Assembly (NCBI RefSeq): GCF_001730225.1
Contig: NZ_MIJE01000031.1
Span: forward strand, 62,001 to 126,000
Length of the DNA stretch: 64,000 bases
Direction of reading: 5' to 3'
From: Desulfuribacillus alkaliarsenatis
GTDB lineage: Bacteria > Bacillota > Bacilli > Desulfuribacillales > Desulfuribacillaceae
The number at the start of each line of letters is the position of its first letter. Position 1 is the first letter of the stretch. Below are positions 28,512-37,072 of this stretch, in pieces. Both the position numbers and the translations under genes were made by a program. The notes below the pieces were generated by a model. That model worked only from the letters and a program-made list of their open reading frames with translations, was not told the origin of the DNA and searched no databases.

Positions 28512-29217
28512 TGTACTTGTATCCTATACCATGGACTGTAACAATAAACTTCGGCTCTGCTGAGTCATCTTCAATTTTTTGGCGCAAATTTCGGATGTGG
28601 GTGTCAATTGAACGCTCGTAGCCTTGATATTCTTCTCCCAAGGCTAGGTCTAATAGCTGTAAACGAGTATACACCCTTCCAGGGTTTTTAAACATTAGCA
28701 TAAATAATTGAAACTCTGTCGGTGTTAAACGAATCGAAATGTTATTCTTGTATAATTCATGCTTTGCTAAGTCTAGCAAAAAAGGTTCTTTAATAATTTG
28801 CTCCTTTTGTCGAACAAGAGCAGTGTCATTCTCCGTATGCTTTGATTGTAATTTGGTATGTCTACGAAGCATAGCCCGTATCCTCGCCTCTAACTCTTCC
28901 AAGCTAAATGGCTTCACTATATAATCGTCAGCCCCAATTTCTAGCCCAACTATAATATCGTACTTCTGGCTTTTAGCTGTAAGCATGATTATTGGATAGT
29001 ACTTATCATATTTACGAACTTCCTTACATACTTCTAAACCATTAAGTTCAGGCAGCATTATATCAAGGATTATTAAATCAGGATCTATTTCCAGTATCGC
29101 TTTAAGTCCGCTTAATCCATCTTCGCAGGCAAATACATGATAAAATTGCTGCTTTAAATACTCTTCGACCATATTTCTAATTCCTTGTTCATCTTCTATA
29201 ATTACAATTTTATGCAT
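28501..29217 (-). CDS. OmpR-family response regulator
   Basis: This 238-residue regulator has a receiver (acidic pair in IIEDEQ, phospho-Asp in LIILDIMLPELNG, Lys in DYIVKPFSLEE) and a winged-helix DNA-binding domain (RLTPTEFQLFMLMFKNPGRV, then RSIDTHIRNLRQKIE). It pairs with the kinase at 27102, whose gene it overlaps. Possible targets include the Met/Gly-rich secreted protein just upstream; this is inferred only from position. Confidence 0.92.
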   Translation of the reverse strand: MHKIVIIEDEQGIRNMVEEYLKQQFYHVFACEDGLSGLKAILEIDPDLIILDIMLPELNGLEVCKEVRKYDKYYPIIMLTAKSQKYDIIVGLEIGADDYIVKPFSLEELEARIRAMLRRHTKLQSKHTENDTALVRQKEQIIKEPFLLDLAKHELYKNNISIRLTPTEFQLFMLMFKNPGRVYTRLQLLDLALGEEYQGYERSIDTHIRNLRQKIEDDSAEPKFIVTVHGIGYKYNEN

Positions 29218-29319
29218 ACTATCACCCCTTCGGACATATTTTTCAACTTACTCCAATTATACCATTATATACATTGACACGTACGTATAAGTTGGACAAG
29301 CAATATATTTCTATACCAT

Positions 29320-29366
29320 AGACTAAAGGCCACAATCTCTTATATTCAAGATTTTGTGACCAATGC
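29320..29366 (-). terminator. Probable terminator after Met/Gly-rich gene
   Basis: On the minus strand GGTCAC plus AATCT pairs with AGATT plus GTGGCC across a small bulge and a 10-nt loop, followed by TTTAG. It lies about 55 bases beyond the stop of the 29419 gene. Confidence 0.5.
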
Positions 29367-29418
29367 TTTTATACTCTTTTGCAATTTTACGTTCCTTCAC
29401 TATCTTTTTTACTTTATA

Positions 29419-29970
29419 TTATAATCTTTGCATACCTCGTCCTTGACCGCGAAAATTACCAGCTTCTCTTTCAGAAAACTGCCCATCTATAGTAGCTCCA
29501 CAGCCACCGCCAAAACCTCCACCACGCATACCTCTCTGACCTGGTTCCACATTAAGCATTTCTGTTACACGTTCACGAATGTTTTCTTCGTCCAATAATA
29601 CACAACTAGCTACTGGATTGTTTTCTTTGTACTCTACTACAGCGTCAATTAATTGTTCAGCAGTAACACCTGCTTCTTCGGCGATTTGCACCATCGATAA
29701 ACCCGCACGGTGATATTCACGAATTTCAAATGGATCCATTTCTAAATACTCAGCAATAAAGTTGTGCATCGATCCAGCTTCATTACCCATCATGCCTCCG
29801 CTCTTCATGCCTCCACCCATCATGCCTCCGCTCTTCATGCCTCCACCCATCATGCCATAGCCTTTACCAAACCCCAAATAACCTCTTTCATCATTAGCAA
29901 ACGCTGTTCCAACAAACAGAAGTGCACCAATTATTAAAACTGTTGTTACAATCGAAATTTTACTTTTCAT
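29419..29970 (-). CDS. Secreted Met/Gly-rich protein
   Basis: This 183-residue protein has a signal peptide (residues 1-25, TAFA-NDERG). After it comes a Gly/Met-rich segment with two copies of GGGMKSGGMM, then two helical repeats (FIAEYLEMDPFEIREY...AGVTAEQLIDAVVEYKE, and ENIRERVTEMLNVEPG), and a Gly/Arg-rich tail containing GGGCGATIDG. The many Met residues suggest soft-metal (Cu/Ag) or redox-related binding, which is inference. It lies upstream of a BaeSR-like system, whose sensor also has a Met/Gly-rich stretch. I do not recognise a named family with certainty. Confidence 0.65.
   Translation of the reverse strand: MKSKISIVTTVLIIGALLFVGTAFANDERGYLGFGKGYGMMGGGMKSGGMMGGGMKSGGMMGNEAGSMHNFIAEYLEMDPFEIREYHRAGLSMVQIAEEAGVTAEQLIDAVVEYKENNPVASCVLLDEENIRERVTEMLNVEPGQRGMRGGGFGGGCGATIDGQFSEREAGNFRGQGRGMQRL
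29791..29850. repeat. Perfect 30-bp tandem duplication inside the Met/Gly-rich gene
   Basis: Bases 29791-29820 and 29821-29850 are identical. The unit encodes ten residues (the GGGMKSGGMM-type unit), so copy number can change without breaking the frame. It is a likely site for length variation between strains. Confidence 0.9.
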
Positions 29971-30107
29971 TATATATTCCTCCTTATTTTTTAGATAGCA
30001 TAGTAAACTCTTTTTTATGTTTTAGTGCTTATCTATATTGGTATTATGCACAAAAGATATCAAGAACGTATTAACTAGATGTCAAGATTTTGTCAAGAAA
30101 ATAGCGC

Positions 30108-30144
30108 ACAAGAAAAAATTAGCTAGAGTCAAAGACTCTAGCTA
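30108..30144 (-). terminator. Terminator of the selenoprotein gene pair
   Basis: TAGCTAGAGTC (30120-30130) pairs perfectly with GACTCTAGCTA (30134-30144), an 11 bp stem with a 3-nt loop. On the minus strand it is followed by a run of T. It is 60 bases past the stop at 30204. Confidence 0.85.
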
Positions 30145-30184
30145 CATTAAAAAAATATAATAAAAAGGAAGATAACTCTTCTAA

Positions 30185-30210
30185 GAGTCACTACTTGGAG
30201 TCACTACTTG
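30185..30210. repeat. Tandem 13-bp direct repeat at a stop codon
   Basis: GAGTCACTACTTG occurs at 30185-30197 and 30198-30210. The second copy covers the TAG stop of the 30204 gene. No function is evident; a small local duplication is the simplest reading. Confidence 0.8.
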
Positions 30211-30833
30211 ATTTCTAAAACATTTCTAACTATTGTTGCAGTCATCGGCTTGTTCGTAATTGCACCTACAATATCCACTAAGGAATGCGTCTGTATATAC
30301 AGAGTCCCATCAATATTTCTAATTGGCTCTCTAAGTATAAATGCATTACCATTAACAATCGCTAGCCTACCATTCGAATGTAAAATGACCTCTAATGGTG
30401 TGCCTATAACATCTGTAGAAATAACTACCTGCCCTTTTTCTGCTATCCATTCAATATCTGCATTCTGATTGTTAGCAATTGAGCGAACAGCTATATAAGA
30501 ATCTCTATTGATAATTCTTACTTCCACTTCGCCGCTAATTCCTAGCATCTTATAACTCATCAGCGTAACACCAGGACGCACTTCTTTAACAGGCTCAGGT
30601 GCTGGTATCGGTGCCGGTGTTGGTGTTGGCGCTGGTGTTGGCGTTGGACTCGGTGCTGGCGTTGGTGCTGGACTAGGTGCTGGACTCGGTGCTGGACTCG
30701 GTGCTGGTGTTGGTGCCTCCGCCGGAGGCGCTGCCCCTTCTAATCAAGGACTTGCCATAATTACATTGCCAGCACTTAACAGTAAAACTGCCATAAAAAC
30801 AACACTGATTATTAATTTTAGGGTCTTCTTCAT
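30204..30833 (-). CDS. Candidate secreted selenoprotein (TGA at codon 30), Pro-rich linker plus Cu-amine-oxidase-N-like domain
   Basis: Reading TGA 30746-30744 as selenocysteine gives a 209-residue protein. Residues 1-27 are a signal peptide (MKKTLKLIISVVFMAVLLLS then ...VIMA); Sec30 would be the third residue after the likely cut. A Pro/Ala/Thr/Ser linker follows (about 35-73), then a domain like the copper amine oxidase N-terminal repeat (NGNAFILREPIRNIDGTLYI, about 152-190). A GAGGGG site precedes ATG 30833. A SECIS-like hairpin sits at 30715-30729. It starts 22 bases after the rhodanese selenoprotein, so both are co-transcribed. The alternative is a nonsense mutation; the frame on both sides is otherwise intact. 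Function is unknown. Confidence 0.62.
30591..30716. repeat. Low-complexity Pro/Ala/Thr/Ser-coding repeat
   Basis: Imperfect 6- and 12-base units related to GGTGCTGGACTC encode the PAPSPAPTP-type linker of the 30204 gene. The base composition (about 60% GC) stands out from the neighbours. It is coding sequence, not a CRISPR or intergenic repeat. Confidence 0.85.
30715..30746 (-). promoter_or_regulatory. SECIS-like hairpin with UGA, secreted candidate
   Basis: On the minus strand the UGA (30746-30744) is followed after 14 nt by GCCUCC, loop GGC, GGAGGC (30729-30715): six perfect pairs. The loop begins 20 nt after the UGA, inside the 16-37 nt range known for bacterial SECIS elements, and has G at its first positions. 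Stem position and loop sequence are the same as in the ArsC-like gene at 40147-40178. Confidence 0.65.
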
Positions 30834-30855
30834 GTTCTCATCCCCTCGTTTTCCT

Positions 30856-32112
30856 TTATCTAAAGAAAGCATAGCTTCCATCAGCGTTAATAAATATTGG
30901 ATTCGCTAAATAAAAGATGTTCTCATATCCTTGTGCTACAAAGTGCTGTGGTACTCCTGCTGCGCGAGCACCCGCTGCACAGTGAATTAAGATTAGTTGA
31001 TTCTTTTCGATTCCTTCAGCTTCTAATACCTCGGTGATAATTGAAGGATTTGCTCCTATATCAGCACTATTGATGTTTATTGCTCCTGGAAGCATTCCAC
31101 CCGCTGTTTCACCTGGAGTTCTAACGTCTACTACGATAGCACCTCCTGAGTCGAGTTTTGCTTGCCAATCTGCTGGTGTTAACCCATAGTTCGGTCCGCC
31201 ATCTGTAATGTCAAAATCTGACCCGCTGCTTTCCGTCCCAAATACCGGTAATCCTGCTGCTTTATATGCTGGCATACCGCCTGCTAAAACTTTTACGTTT
31301 GTGTAGCCGTTACTTACAAGCCACCTGGCTTGTGCATGACTCTTACCTCAGAAGAATCCTCCACAATAAGTGATAATTAACGTATCCTTGTTTGCTGGGG
31401 CTAATCCACTAAACCTTGAATTCCAAGGCTCTGGATTATCTGCTGGGATTGACATTGGGATATTTTCTTTGAAGTATGATGCAAATGGACGAGAGTCAAT
31501 AATCAGTAAAGGTGGTTGCTCTGGATCCATCATATACTCTTCTGTCAAAATCCCCTTGAAGAATTCTGGAGTGATAACTAAATATGTGTCTGCTAAATTC
31601 CAGCCATGATCTGTTCCTTCCTGATATACATATACATTCGTATAACCTAAGTTCATTGCTTTGTTAGCAGATGAAGGACTCAATGGGCAATGCCATCCTC
31701 CACAATAGAAAATGAGTTTCTTATCCTTATCTTCAGGTAATAAATCCTTTAGCTTGTCGAAATCAGCGTCTGGAATATTAATTGCACCATTAATATGACC
31801 TTCATGATAACGGGCCGCTGGTCGGGAATCTACTAAAACAAAGTCCCAATCTGTAGCATATTCCTCATAGGTAACACGTTCTGTACTGGTCGCTGTCGTA
31901 TAAAGTTCCAATAATTCCTGTGTTGTAATGTAATTCAAATGTGGCTCAAACGGTACTGCGATGTCTTGGTACTCTTCAGGCACCATATGACCTGCTTGAT
32001 CTAGTGCACCGGCACTAAATTTCTCTAGCTCGTCACACCCCGCTAATGTCATAGTGAGTGCTAGAACTATCACTAGAAACAAAATATTAAAATGTTTCTT
32101 GCTCATAACCAT
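30856..32112 (-). CDS. Triple-rhodanese lipoprotein selenoprotein (TGA at codon 255)
   Basis: Read through TGA 31350-31348 as Sec, the frame gives 418 residues. A lipobox LTMTLAGC (Cys26) places it on the outer membrane face. Three rhodanese domains follow: domain 1 (about 60-180) with Y-C137-GGWH-C142; domain 2 (about 185-290) with Y-C250-GGFF-U255-GKS; domain 3 (about 310-418) with H-C378-AAGAR. Sec255 lines up with Cys142, so domains 1 and 2 share a C-x4-C/U site able to form a disulfide or selenenylsulfide. GGAGG precedes ATG 32112. It should handle sulfane sulfur (polysulfide, thiosulfate) outside the cell; the substrate is inferred. Without Sec the product would stop before the end of domain 2. 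Confidence 0.88.
31316..31350 (-). promoter_or_regulatory. SECIS-like hairpin with UGA, rhodanese gene
   Basis: After the UGA (31350-31348) and 14 nt, ACAAGCC pairs with GGCUUGU (31333-31316) around loop AGGU. The 7 bp stem is perfect, and the loop starts 21 nt after the UGA with G in its second position, which fits the bacterial SECIS description. Confidence 0.82.
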
Positions 32113-32159
32113 ACCTTACCTCCATTCATATATTACTTCTTGGAATATCTTTCATACTT

Positions 32160-32189
32160 ATCGTACGAAAAGTCATAACAGTTCGTCAA
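32160..32189 (-). promoter_or_regulatory. Likely promoter of the rhodanese selenoprotein operon
   Basis: On the minus strand TTGACG (32189-32184) and TACGAT (32165-32160) are 18 bases apart, about 48 bases upstream of ATG 32112. The rest of the 32113-32330 gap shows no gene. Confidence 0.5.
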
Positions 32190-32324
32190 TTCATCTTTTT
32201 TTCATAATTTCTTGTAGAAAGCATGTAAACACTTCAAAATTAACAACCGTTCAATATCGGCTATTGTGTTTTTAAATAGGCATAACGGATAAATATAGCA
32301 ATCCTATATAATAGCAAGCCTATA

Positions 32325-32352
32325 TAAAAAAGAAGTGATTTTCATCACTTCT
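32325..32352 (-). terminator. Terminator after FAD-Rieske gene
   Basis: AGAAGTGAT (32331-32339) pairs with ATCACTTCT (32344-32352), a 9 bp stem with a 4-nt loop. On the minus strand TTTTTTA follows. It lies 11 bases past the stop at 32363. Confidence 0.85.
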
Positions 32353-32362
32353 CTAAATCGTA

Positions 32363-33940
32363 CTAGTATCCCGTCTTATCTTCCGATAACAAATCTGTCA
32401 TGTTAAATGATTCTTTAAGTAGAGGCTTCTCGGCTGGACCTTCTATAACAGCGCCATTGAAAGAAAATCTTGAACCGTGACAAGGACAATCCCAAGTCCT
32501 ATCCCCTTGATTCCAATTTACTTCGCAACCTAAATGAGTACAGGTTGTATCTACAATATGTAGCTTTCCATAATGATCTTTATATACGCCTTTTCTGTTG
32601 CCATTGACCCTAATAATTATCGCTTCATCATTTTCCATTTGTTCCAATGATTTATGTGGTAATTCTAACTTGCCTTTTAAGAAGTGTTTAACAACGTCTG
32701 TATTTTCTATAAAAAAGTTCTTTAGGCTTGGGTCAATATAAAATCTCGATGGCTGATATAACTCGAGATAACGATTACCTGTACCTAAAATCTTGTCTCG
32801 GATAATCATTGCAGCTACAGTACTATTAGTCATACCCCATTTTCGATAACCAGTTGCCACAAGTATTCTATTTTTACCTCGAGTTATTTCACCGACATAT
32901 GGTATCTTATCAAGTGTTGTCAAATCTTGAGTTGACCACCGATATAAGACTTGATTAATACCAACGACGTCCTTTCCAAAACCTTCAAGAGCCTTGTAAT
33001 GCTCTAGGGTGTTCTCACCTTGGCCTGTCTTATGCTTCTCTCCTGCAATAATAATTATTTTTTCACCTTTATATGAAGCTGAGCGTAGCGAACGTGAAGG
33101 TTCATCCACACTTAGATACATACCACCAGGGTAATCTTTTTCAGTTTTTACCGCTAAAGCGTATGAGCGTTCTGCATACATTCTGGTGAAATAAAAGCCT
33201 GTACCTTCATAGAAAGGGAAATGTGAGCAACATATTGCTTGACTAGCAGTAATGCTTTTCCCGTTAAGTGTAATAACCCTTACCCTATCGCCATCCTCAT
33301 TAATATCTACGGCAGTAGTATGTTCATATATCTGAACCCCGTTACTTTCTAACAAAGTTACCAGTTTACTTAGGTATTTCAGCGGATGAAATTGAGCTTG
33401 GTCGTTCATTACCAAAGCATTTTTTATCTTAATATTAAACGGTATTTCAGTTACTAGCTTTCCTTCTATATGAAGCTTTTGGTATGCGTTCCACTCTTGC
33501 TGCAATTTTTTTGCATATTTATCTGTGGTTGCATATAGAAACGCATCTTCAATGCTATAATCACAATCTATATTGTGCTCCTCGATTATATTTTTAATGA
33601 AGTTAAAAGCTTCCATGTTAGCTTCGTAGTATAGCCTTGCAATACTTTGCCCGAAATGGCTTATAAATTCATCGTAAATAAGATCATGTTGTGCGGTTAC
33701 TTTAGCTGTTGTGTGTCCTGTTGTTCCATTTAACAATCTGTCTGCGTCGATTAAGACTACCTTCTTGCCAGCATTAGACAGTAAATACGCAGCAGTAATT
33801 CCTGTAATGCCTCCACCAACAATTGCTACATCTGTTTCACAATCATCTTCTAACGGATTGAAAATGGGTAAACTTAACCCACCTCGCCAAAGCGGTTCTG
33901 GCCTTTCTGGTAGCTGACCTAAAGTCAATTTGTTCGTCAA
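32363..33940 (-). CDS. FAD-dependent oxidoreductase with C-terminal Rieske domain
   Basis: This 525-residue protein has an N-terminal dinucleotide-binding motif DVAIVGGGITGITAAYLL (about 37-54) of the DAO/GlpO-type FAD oxidoreductases and a C-terminal Rieske [2Fe-2S] domain with ligands in CTHLGCEVNW and CPCHGSRF (about 470-500). The substrate is unknown. I prefer the TTG start at 33940, six bases after GAGGGGG; an in-frame TTG at 33961 lacks a site. No signal peptide is seen, so it should act in the cytoplasm. Confidence 0.88.
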   Translation of the reverse strand: MTNKLTLGQLPERPEPLWRGGLSLPIFNPLEDDCETDVAIVGGGITGITAAYLLSNAGKKVVLIDADRLLNGTTGHTTAKVTAQHDLIYDEFISHFGQSIARLYYEANMEAFNFIKNIIEEHNIDCDYSIEDAFLYATTDKYAKKLQQEWNAYQKLHIEGKLVTEIPFNIKIKNALVMNDQAQFHPLKYLSKLVTLLESNGVQIYEHTTAVDINEDGDRVRVITLNGKSITASQAICCSHFPFYEGTGFYFTRMYAERSYALAVKTEKDYPGGMYLSVDEPSRSLRSASYKGEKIIIIAGEKHKTGQGENTLEHYKALEGFGKDVVGINQVLYRWSTQDLTTLDKIPYVGEITRGKNRILVATGYRKWGMTNSTVAAMIIRDKILGTGNRYLELYQPSRFYIDPSLKNFFIENTDVVKHFLKGKLELPHKSLEQMENDEAIIIRVNGNRKGVYKDHYGKLHIVDTTCTHLGCEVNWNQGDRTWDCPCHGSRFSFNGAVIEGPAEKPLLKESFNMTDLLSEDKTGY

Positions 33941-34142
33941 AATTATCCCCCTCTTAAACAATTAATCTCGTACCAATATATACAGTTTTTGTTGTATTGT
34001 TTATTTTATCCAACTTACCTTTGAATACACCTATGCTCATTGCTTGCCTTTCTATTAATAAAAGCGTAATGTATATAAGGATAGTTTGTTAGATCAGACT
34101 ATACTTTAGTGATAAGTAGTAGTTTTTTCGGAGGAAAATTGA

Positions 34143-35504
34143 ATGTATCACGCAGAAACCTTGAGGGATAAGATTGTTTTATACCTTTCAATACTATGGC
34201 CAATTATGGTAACTCAATTGAGTTTGATAGCTATGAACTTGGTGGATACAATGATGTCAGGACGTGTAGGTACTGATGATTTAGCAGGGGTTGCAATTGG
34301 ATCTAGCTTGTGGATGCCTGTTTTCACTGCTATTATAGGCATACTTTTAGCTGTCACTCCAATAGTCGCACAGCTAGCAGGAAGTATGCAGCATAACAAA
34401 ATAGCTGCTGCTGTTATGCAATCTATGTATTTATCTGTTTTTCTGGCATTTCTCGTCATTTTGGGAGGGGCTGTATTTTTAGATTCAATCCTTACATACA
34501 TGGACCTTGAGCCAGCAGTGCATCACATCGCCTTCCATTATTTAGTTGGTCTTTCAATCGGCATTGTGCCATTATTTTTGTCTAACGTATTGCGGAACTT
34601 TTTTGATGGACAAGGATTTACGAGAATAACAATGATGATTACTGTTATGGCAGTACCTTTTAATGTTCTATTGAATTATGGGTTGATTTTTGGTAATTTT
34701 GGCTTGCCAAGATTAGGCGGAATTGGTGCTGGCTACGCTACAGGACTAACTTATTGGATTATATTAATATTTAGCTTAATAATTGTATTTGTATTACCGA
34801 AAATTAAACGCTATCAGCTTTTTAGTAATTGGACTAAGCCATGCTGGAGGGCATGGAAGGAACAGCTTGCAATAGGGTTACCTATCGGACTTACTATATT
34901 CTTTGAAACCAGTATTTTTTCAGTAGTTACTTTAATCATTGGAATAATGTATACATCTGTAGTCGTAGCTGCTAACCAAGTCGCTCTAAGTTTTACATCG
35001 TTTATATTTATGATTCCGTTAAGTATTTCGATGGCTTTGACTATTGTAGTTGGTTATTCTATTGGTGGTAATAAGCTTGATAACGCTAAAGAATTCAGTA
35101 TTATTGGTGTATTAGGTGGGTTGGCCTTCTCTACTTTAAGCGCGGCCTTTCTGTTCTTTTTTAGAGAATCGATTGCAGCTTTCTATACAGAAGACCCCGA
35201 AGTAATTGCTTTAGCAGGAAAGTTCTTTATCGTCGCCATGATTTTTCAGCTTTCCGATGCAGCCCAAGCTGGTTTACAGGGGGCACTGCGTGGTTATAAG
35301 GATGTACGTATTCCGTTTATGATAGCTTTTGTGTCCTATTGGATCATTGGCATTCCTGTAGGGTATTTGTTATCTGTATATACAGCATTAGGTCCTTATG
35401 GTTTATGGGTTGGAATCACTATGGGGCTAACATGTGCGGCGATTGGATTTTTGTATCGATTACGAATGGTTCAACGCAAATATACTAATATGTTAAATAG
35501 TTAA
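34143..35504 (+). CDS. NorM-type MATE multidrug efflux protein
   Basis: This 453-residue membrane protein with about twelve segments is a NorM-like MATE exporter. Family marks include MVTQLSLIAMNLVDTMMSGR near the start, TPIVAQLAGS and GLQGALRGYKDVRIPF near residue 380. Such proteins exchange Na+ or H+ for cationic drugs. ATG 34143 has CGGAGG 8 bases upstream. It differs from the MATE protein at 1206 and is a single-gene unit on the plus strand among minus-strand genes. Confidence 0.88.
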   Translation: MYHAETLRDKIVLYLSILWPIMVTQLSLIAMNLVDTMMSGRVGTDDLAGVAIGSSLWMPVFTAIIGILLAVTPIVAQLAGSMQHNKIAAAVMQSMYLSVFLAFLVILGGAVFLDSILTYMDLEPAVHHIAFHYLVGLSIGIVPLFLSNVLRNFFDGQGFTRITMMITVMAVPFNVLLNYGLIFGNFGLPRLGGIGAGYATGLTYWIILIFSLIIVFVLPKIKRYQLFSNWTKPCWRAWKEQLAIGLPIGLTIFFETSIFSVVTLIIGIMYTSVVVAANQVALSFTSFIFMIPLSISMALTIVVGYSIGGNKLDNAKEFSIIGVLGGLAFSTLSAAFLFFFRESIAAFYTEDPEVIALAGKFFIVAMIFQLSDAAQAGLQGALRGYKDVRIPFMIAFVSYWIIGIPVGYLLSVYTALGPYGLWVGITMGLTCAAIGFLYRLRMVQRKYTNMLNS

Positions 35505-35543
35505 CAAGGTGCTGTTCAAAGATGCTATCTAGGATTTTTCGTG

Positions 35544-36131
35544 TTACTTAAACTTTTTCGTGTGATTAATATTTTGTTTATCCGTTAATTCTTCAAAAAT
35601 ATTATCAGCTGGTTTTAACGGAGGATTTTGTTGAATTGGGAGCATCCCACCCATAAGTCTTTTAAATTCACCAACGGTTAGTGGCTTAGCGTCGGGCATT
35701 AATTCATAGCCAAATTGTCCATTAGGTTCAATGGTACCTATTTTAACATCTGACACCCTTGTAATTCCTTGTTGGCGTAGCTGGCTTTCTAGCTTATCTA
35801 CTGTGATACGCAATGACTGTAAATTATCAGGAACCAACTGACCATTTTCAATTACGATTACAGCTTTTCCATGTATTATCTTTTCTATGACATTTATCTT
35901 TAACTGTAAATACTCCATTATTAATAGGATAGTTACAAAAACCGCTATAACAATTAATGTTCTTGGAACTGTATCTACATTAATAGGTTGAACAAAAATA
36001 GCACCCACAGCAATCATAATTACTGTTGTAGATAACGTTAACTGAGAGACAGATTTCCTCCCTATGATACGTAGCATAATGAAACCACCAATAAAGACAA
36101 TAATAGCTTTCCAAATAAATTCCACATCCAT
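35544..36131 (-). CDS. YetF-like DUF421 membrane protein
   Basis: This 195-residue protein has three N-terminal membrane segments (about 5-75) with GRKSVSQLTLSTTVIMIAVG, followed by a cytoplasmic DUF421 domain (IIHGKAVIVIENGQLVPDNL and LRQQGITRVSDVKIGTIEPN). Related Bacillus proteins are membrane proteins of the YetF/YdfR group found in spores or vegetative membranes. The role is not established. Confidence 0.82.
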   Translation of the reverse strand: MDVEFIWKAIIVFIGGFIMLRIIGRKSVSQLTLSTTVIMIAVGAIFVQPINVDTVPRTLIVIAVFVTILLIMEYLQLKINVIEKIIHGKAVIVIENGQLVPDNLQSLRITVDKLESQLRQQGITRVSDVKIGTIEPNGQFGYELMPDAKPLTVGEFKRLMGGMLPIQQNPPLKPADNIFEELTDKQNINHTKKFK

Positions 36132-36237
36132 AACGATACTGGCTCCTTTTATAGTAAGTTAACATTAAAACACAATAAATAATATTTCCATAGTTTGATT
36201 GTTTTATAAAAGCTTGTGTTTTTTGAAGGCATATACA

Positions 36238-36281
36238 AATGCCAGGTACACCTTAAATATACTTAAGGTGTACCTGGCATT
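36238..36281 (-). terminator. Perfect 19-bp inverted repeat, probable purC terminator
   Basis: AATGCCAGGTACACCTTAA (36238-36256) and its exact reverse complement (36263-36281) flank a 6-nt loop. It lies 33 bases after the purC stop. The minus-strand tail is TTTG only, so this may be a terminator or a mobile palindromic repeat of a kind common in Bacillota. Confidence 0.55.
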
Positions 36282-36313
36282 AAATTGCTCTAGATTTATG
36301 TAGCTTATTCAGA

Positions 36314-37003
36314 TTATTTACTAATGTCTTCTAATACTAATCTCTCAAGCTCTAAAGGCTCGATATATCTGTCACCCTTGTAGGCACGCATATTTCCACC
36401 AGAGATTTCATCGATGAGAGCGATTTGCTCGCCAATTCTACCAAATTCAAATTTGATATCGTACAGCTCAATACACTTGTCTGCTAAAGCTTCTTTTACA
36501 ATACTACCAATCTGCTGTGTAAGCTCTTTTAGTGATTTGTACTCTTCCTTAGTTAAAATCCCTAGCATATCTAACGCGTCTTCAGATATAGGAGGATCCT
36601 GACGATCATCATCCTTAAGGGTAACTTCAACAAAGGCATCTAGTGGTTGCCCGTTTTCAACATATTTGCCGTATCTACGCAAGAAACTCCCCACTGCTCT
36701 ATAACGACATATTACTTCCAGTCCACTGCCAAATACAGTCGCTGGCTTAACTTCCATTGTAGACTCTTCAATATTTGCATTTACATAATGTGTCGGAACA
36801 TCTTTATCATTTAATAATTCAAAAAAGAATTTAGTTAAGCGTAGCCCTGCCTGTCCTGCTCCTTCAATTGTCAGCCCAACTGTGTTAGCTCCTGGATCGA
36901 ACTTTCCATCTTCACCAGTAACATCATCTTTGAATTTCAGTAAAAAGTTGCCCGTTGGTAATTCATATACATCCTTTGTTTTTCCTTGATAAACCAATTT
37001 CAT
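36314..37003 (-). CDS. purC: SAICAR synthase (purine biosynthesis)
   Basis: This 229-residue enzyme joins CAIR and aspartate with ATP to make SAICAR in purine synthesis. Length and sequence are typical: KLVYQGKTKDVYEL at the start (phosphate-binding loop), FKDDVTGEDGK, EVICRYRAVGSFLRRYG and LYDIKFEFG...LIDEISGGNMR. No other purine gene is near, so it is detached from the usual pur operon. Confidence 0.95.
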   Translation of the reverse strand: MKLVYQGKTKDVYELPTGNFLLKFKDDVTGEDGKFDPGANTVGLTIEGAGQAGLRLTKFFFELLNDKDVPTHYVNANIEESTMEVKPATVFGSGLEVICRYRAVGSFLRRYGKYVENGQPLDAFVEVTLKDDDRQDPPISEDALDMLGILTKEEYKSLKELTQQIGSIVKEALADKCIELYDIKFEFGRIGEQIALIDEISGGNMRAYKGDRYIEPLELERLVLEDISK

Positions 37004-37072
37004 CGCTCTTATCTCCCTTGAAAGTTTTTATTTTTGTTGTCCTACATTATAGCAGCTTTATTAGCAAGATAT

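Noticed and set aside
30591-30716. CRISPR-like or intergenic repeat array
   Set aside because: Units are short, imperfect and multiples of three, and encode a Pro-rich linker; there are no spacers.
30856-32112. Reading this region as two separate rhodanese genes or a frameshifted pseudogene
   Set aside because: Both parts are in the same frame, only one TGA intervenes, no ribosome binding site precedes the second part, and a SECIS-like stem follows the TGA.
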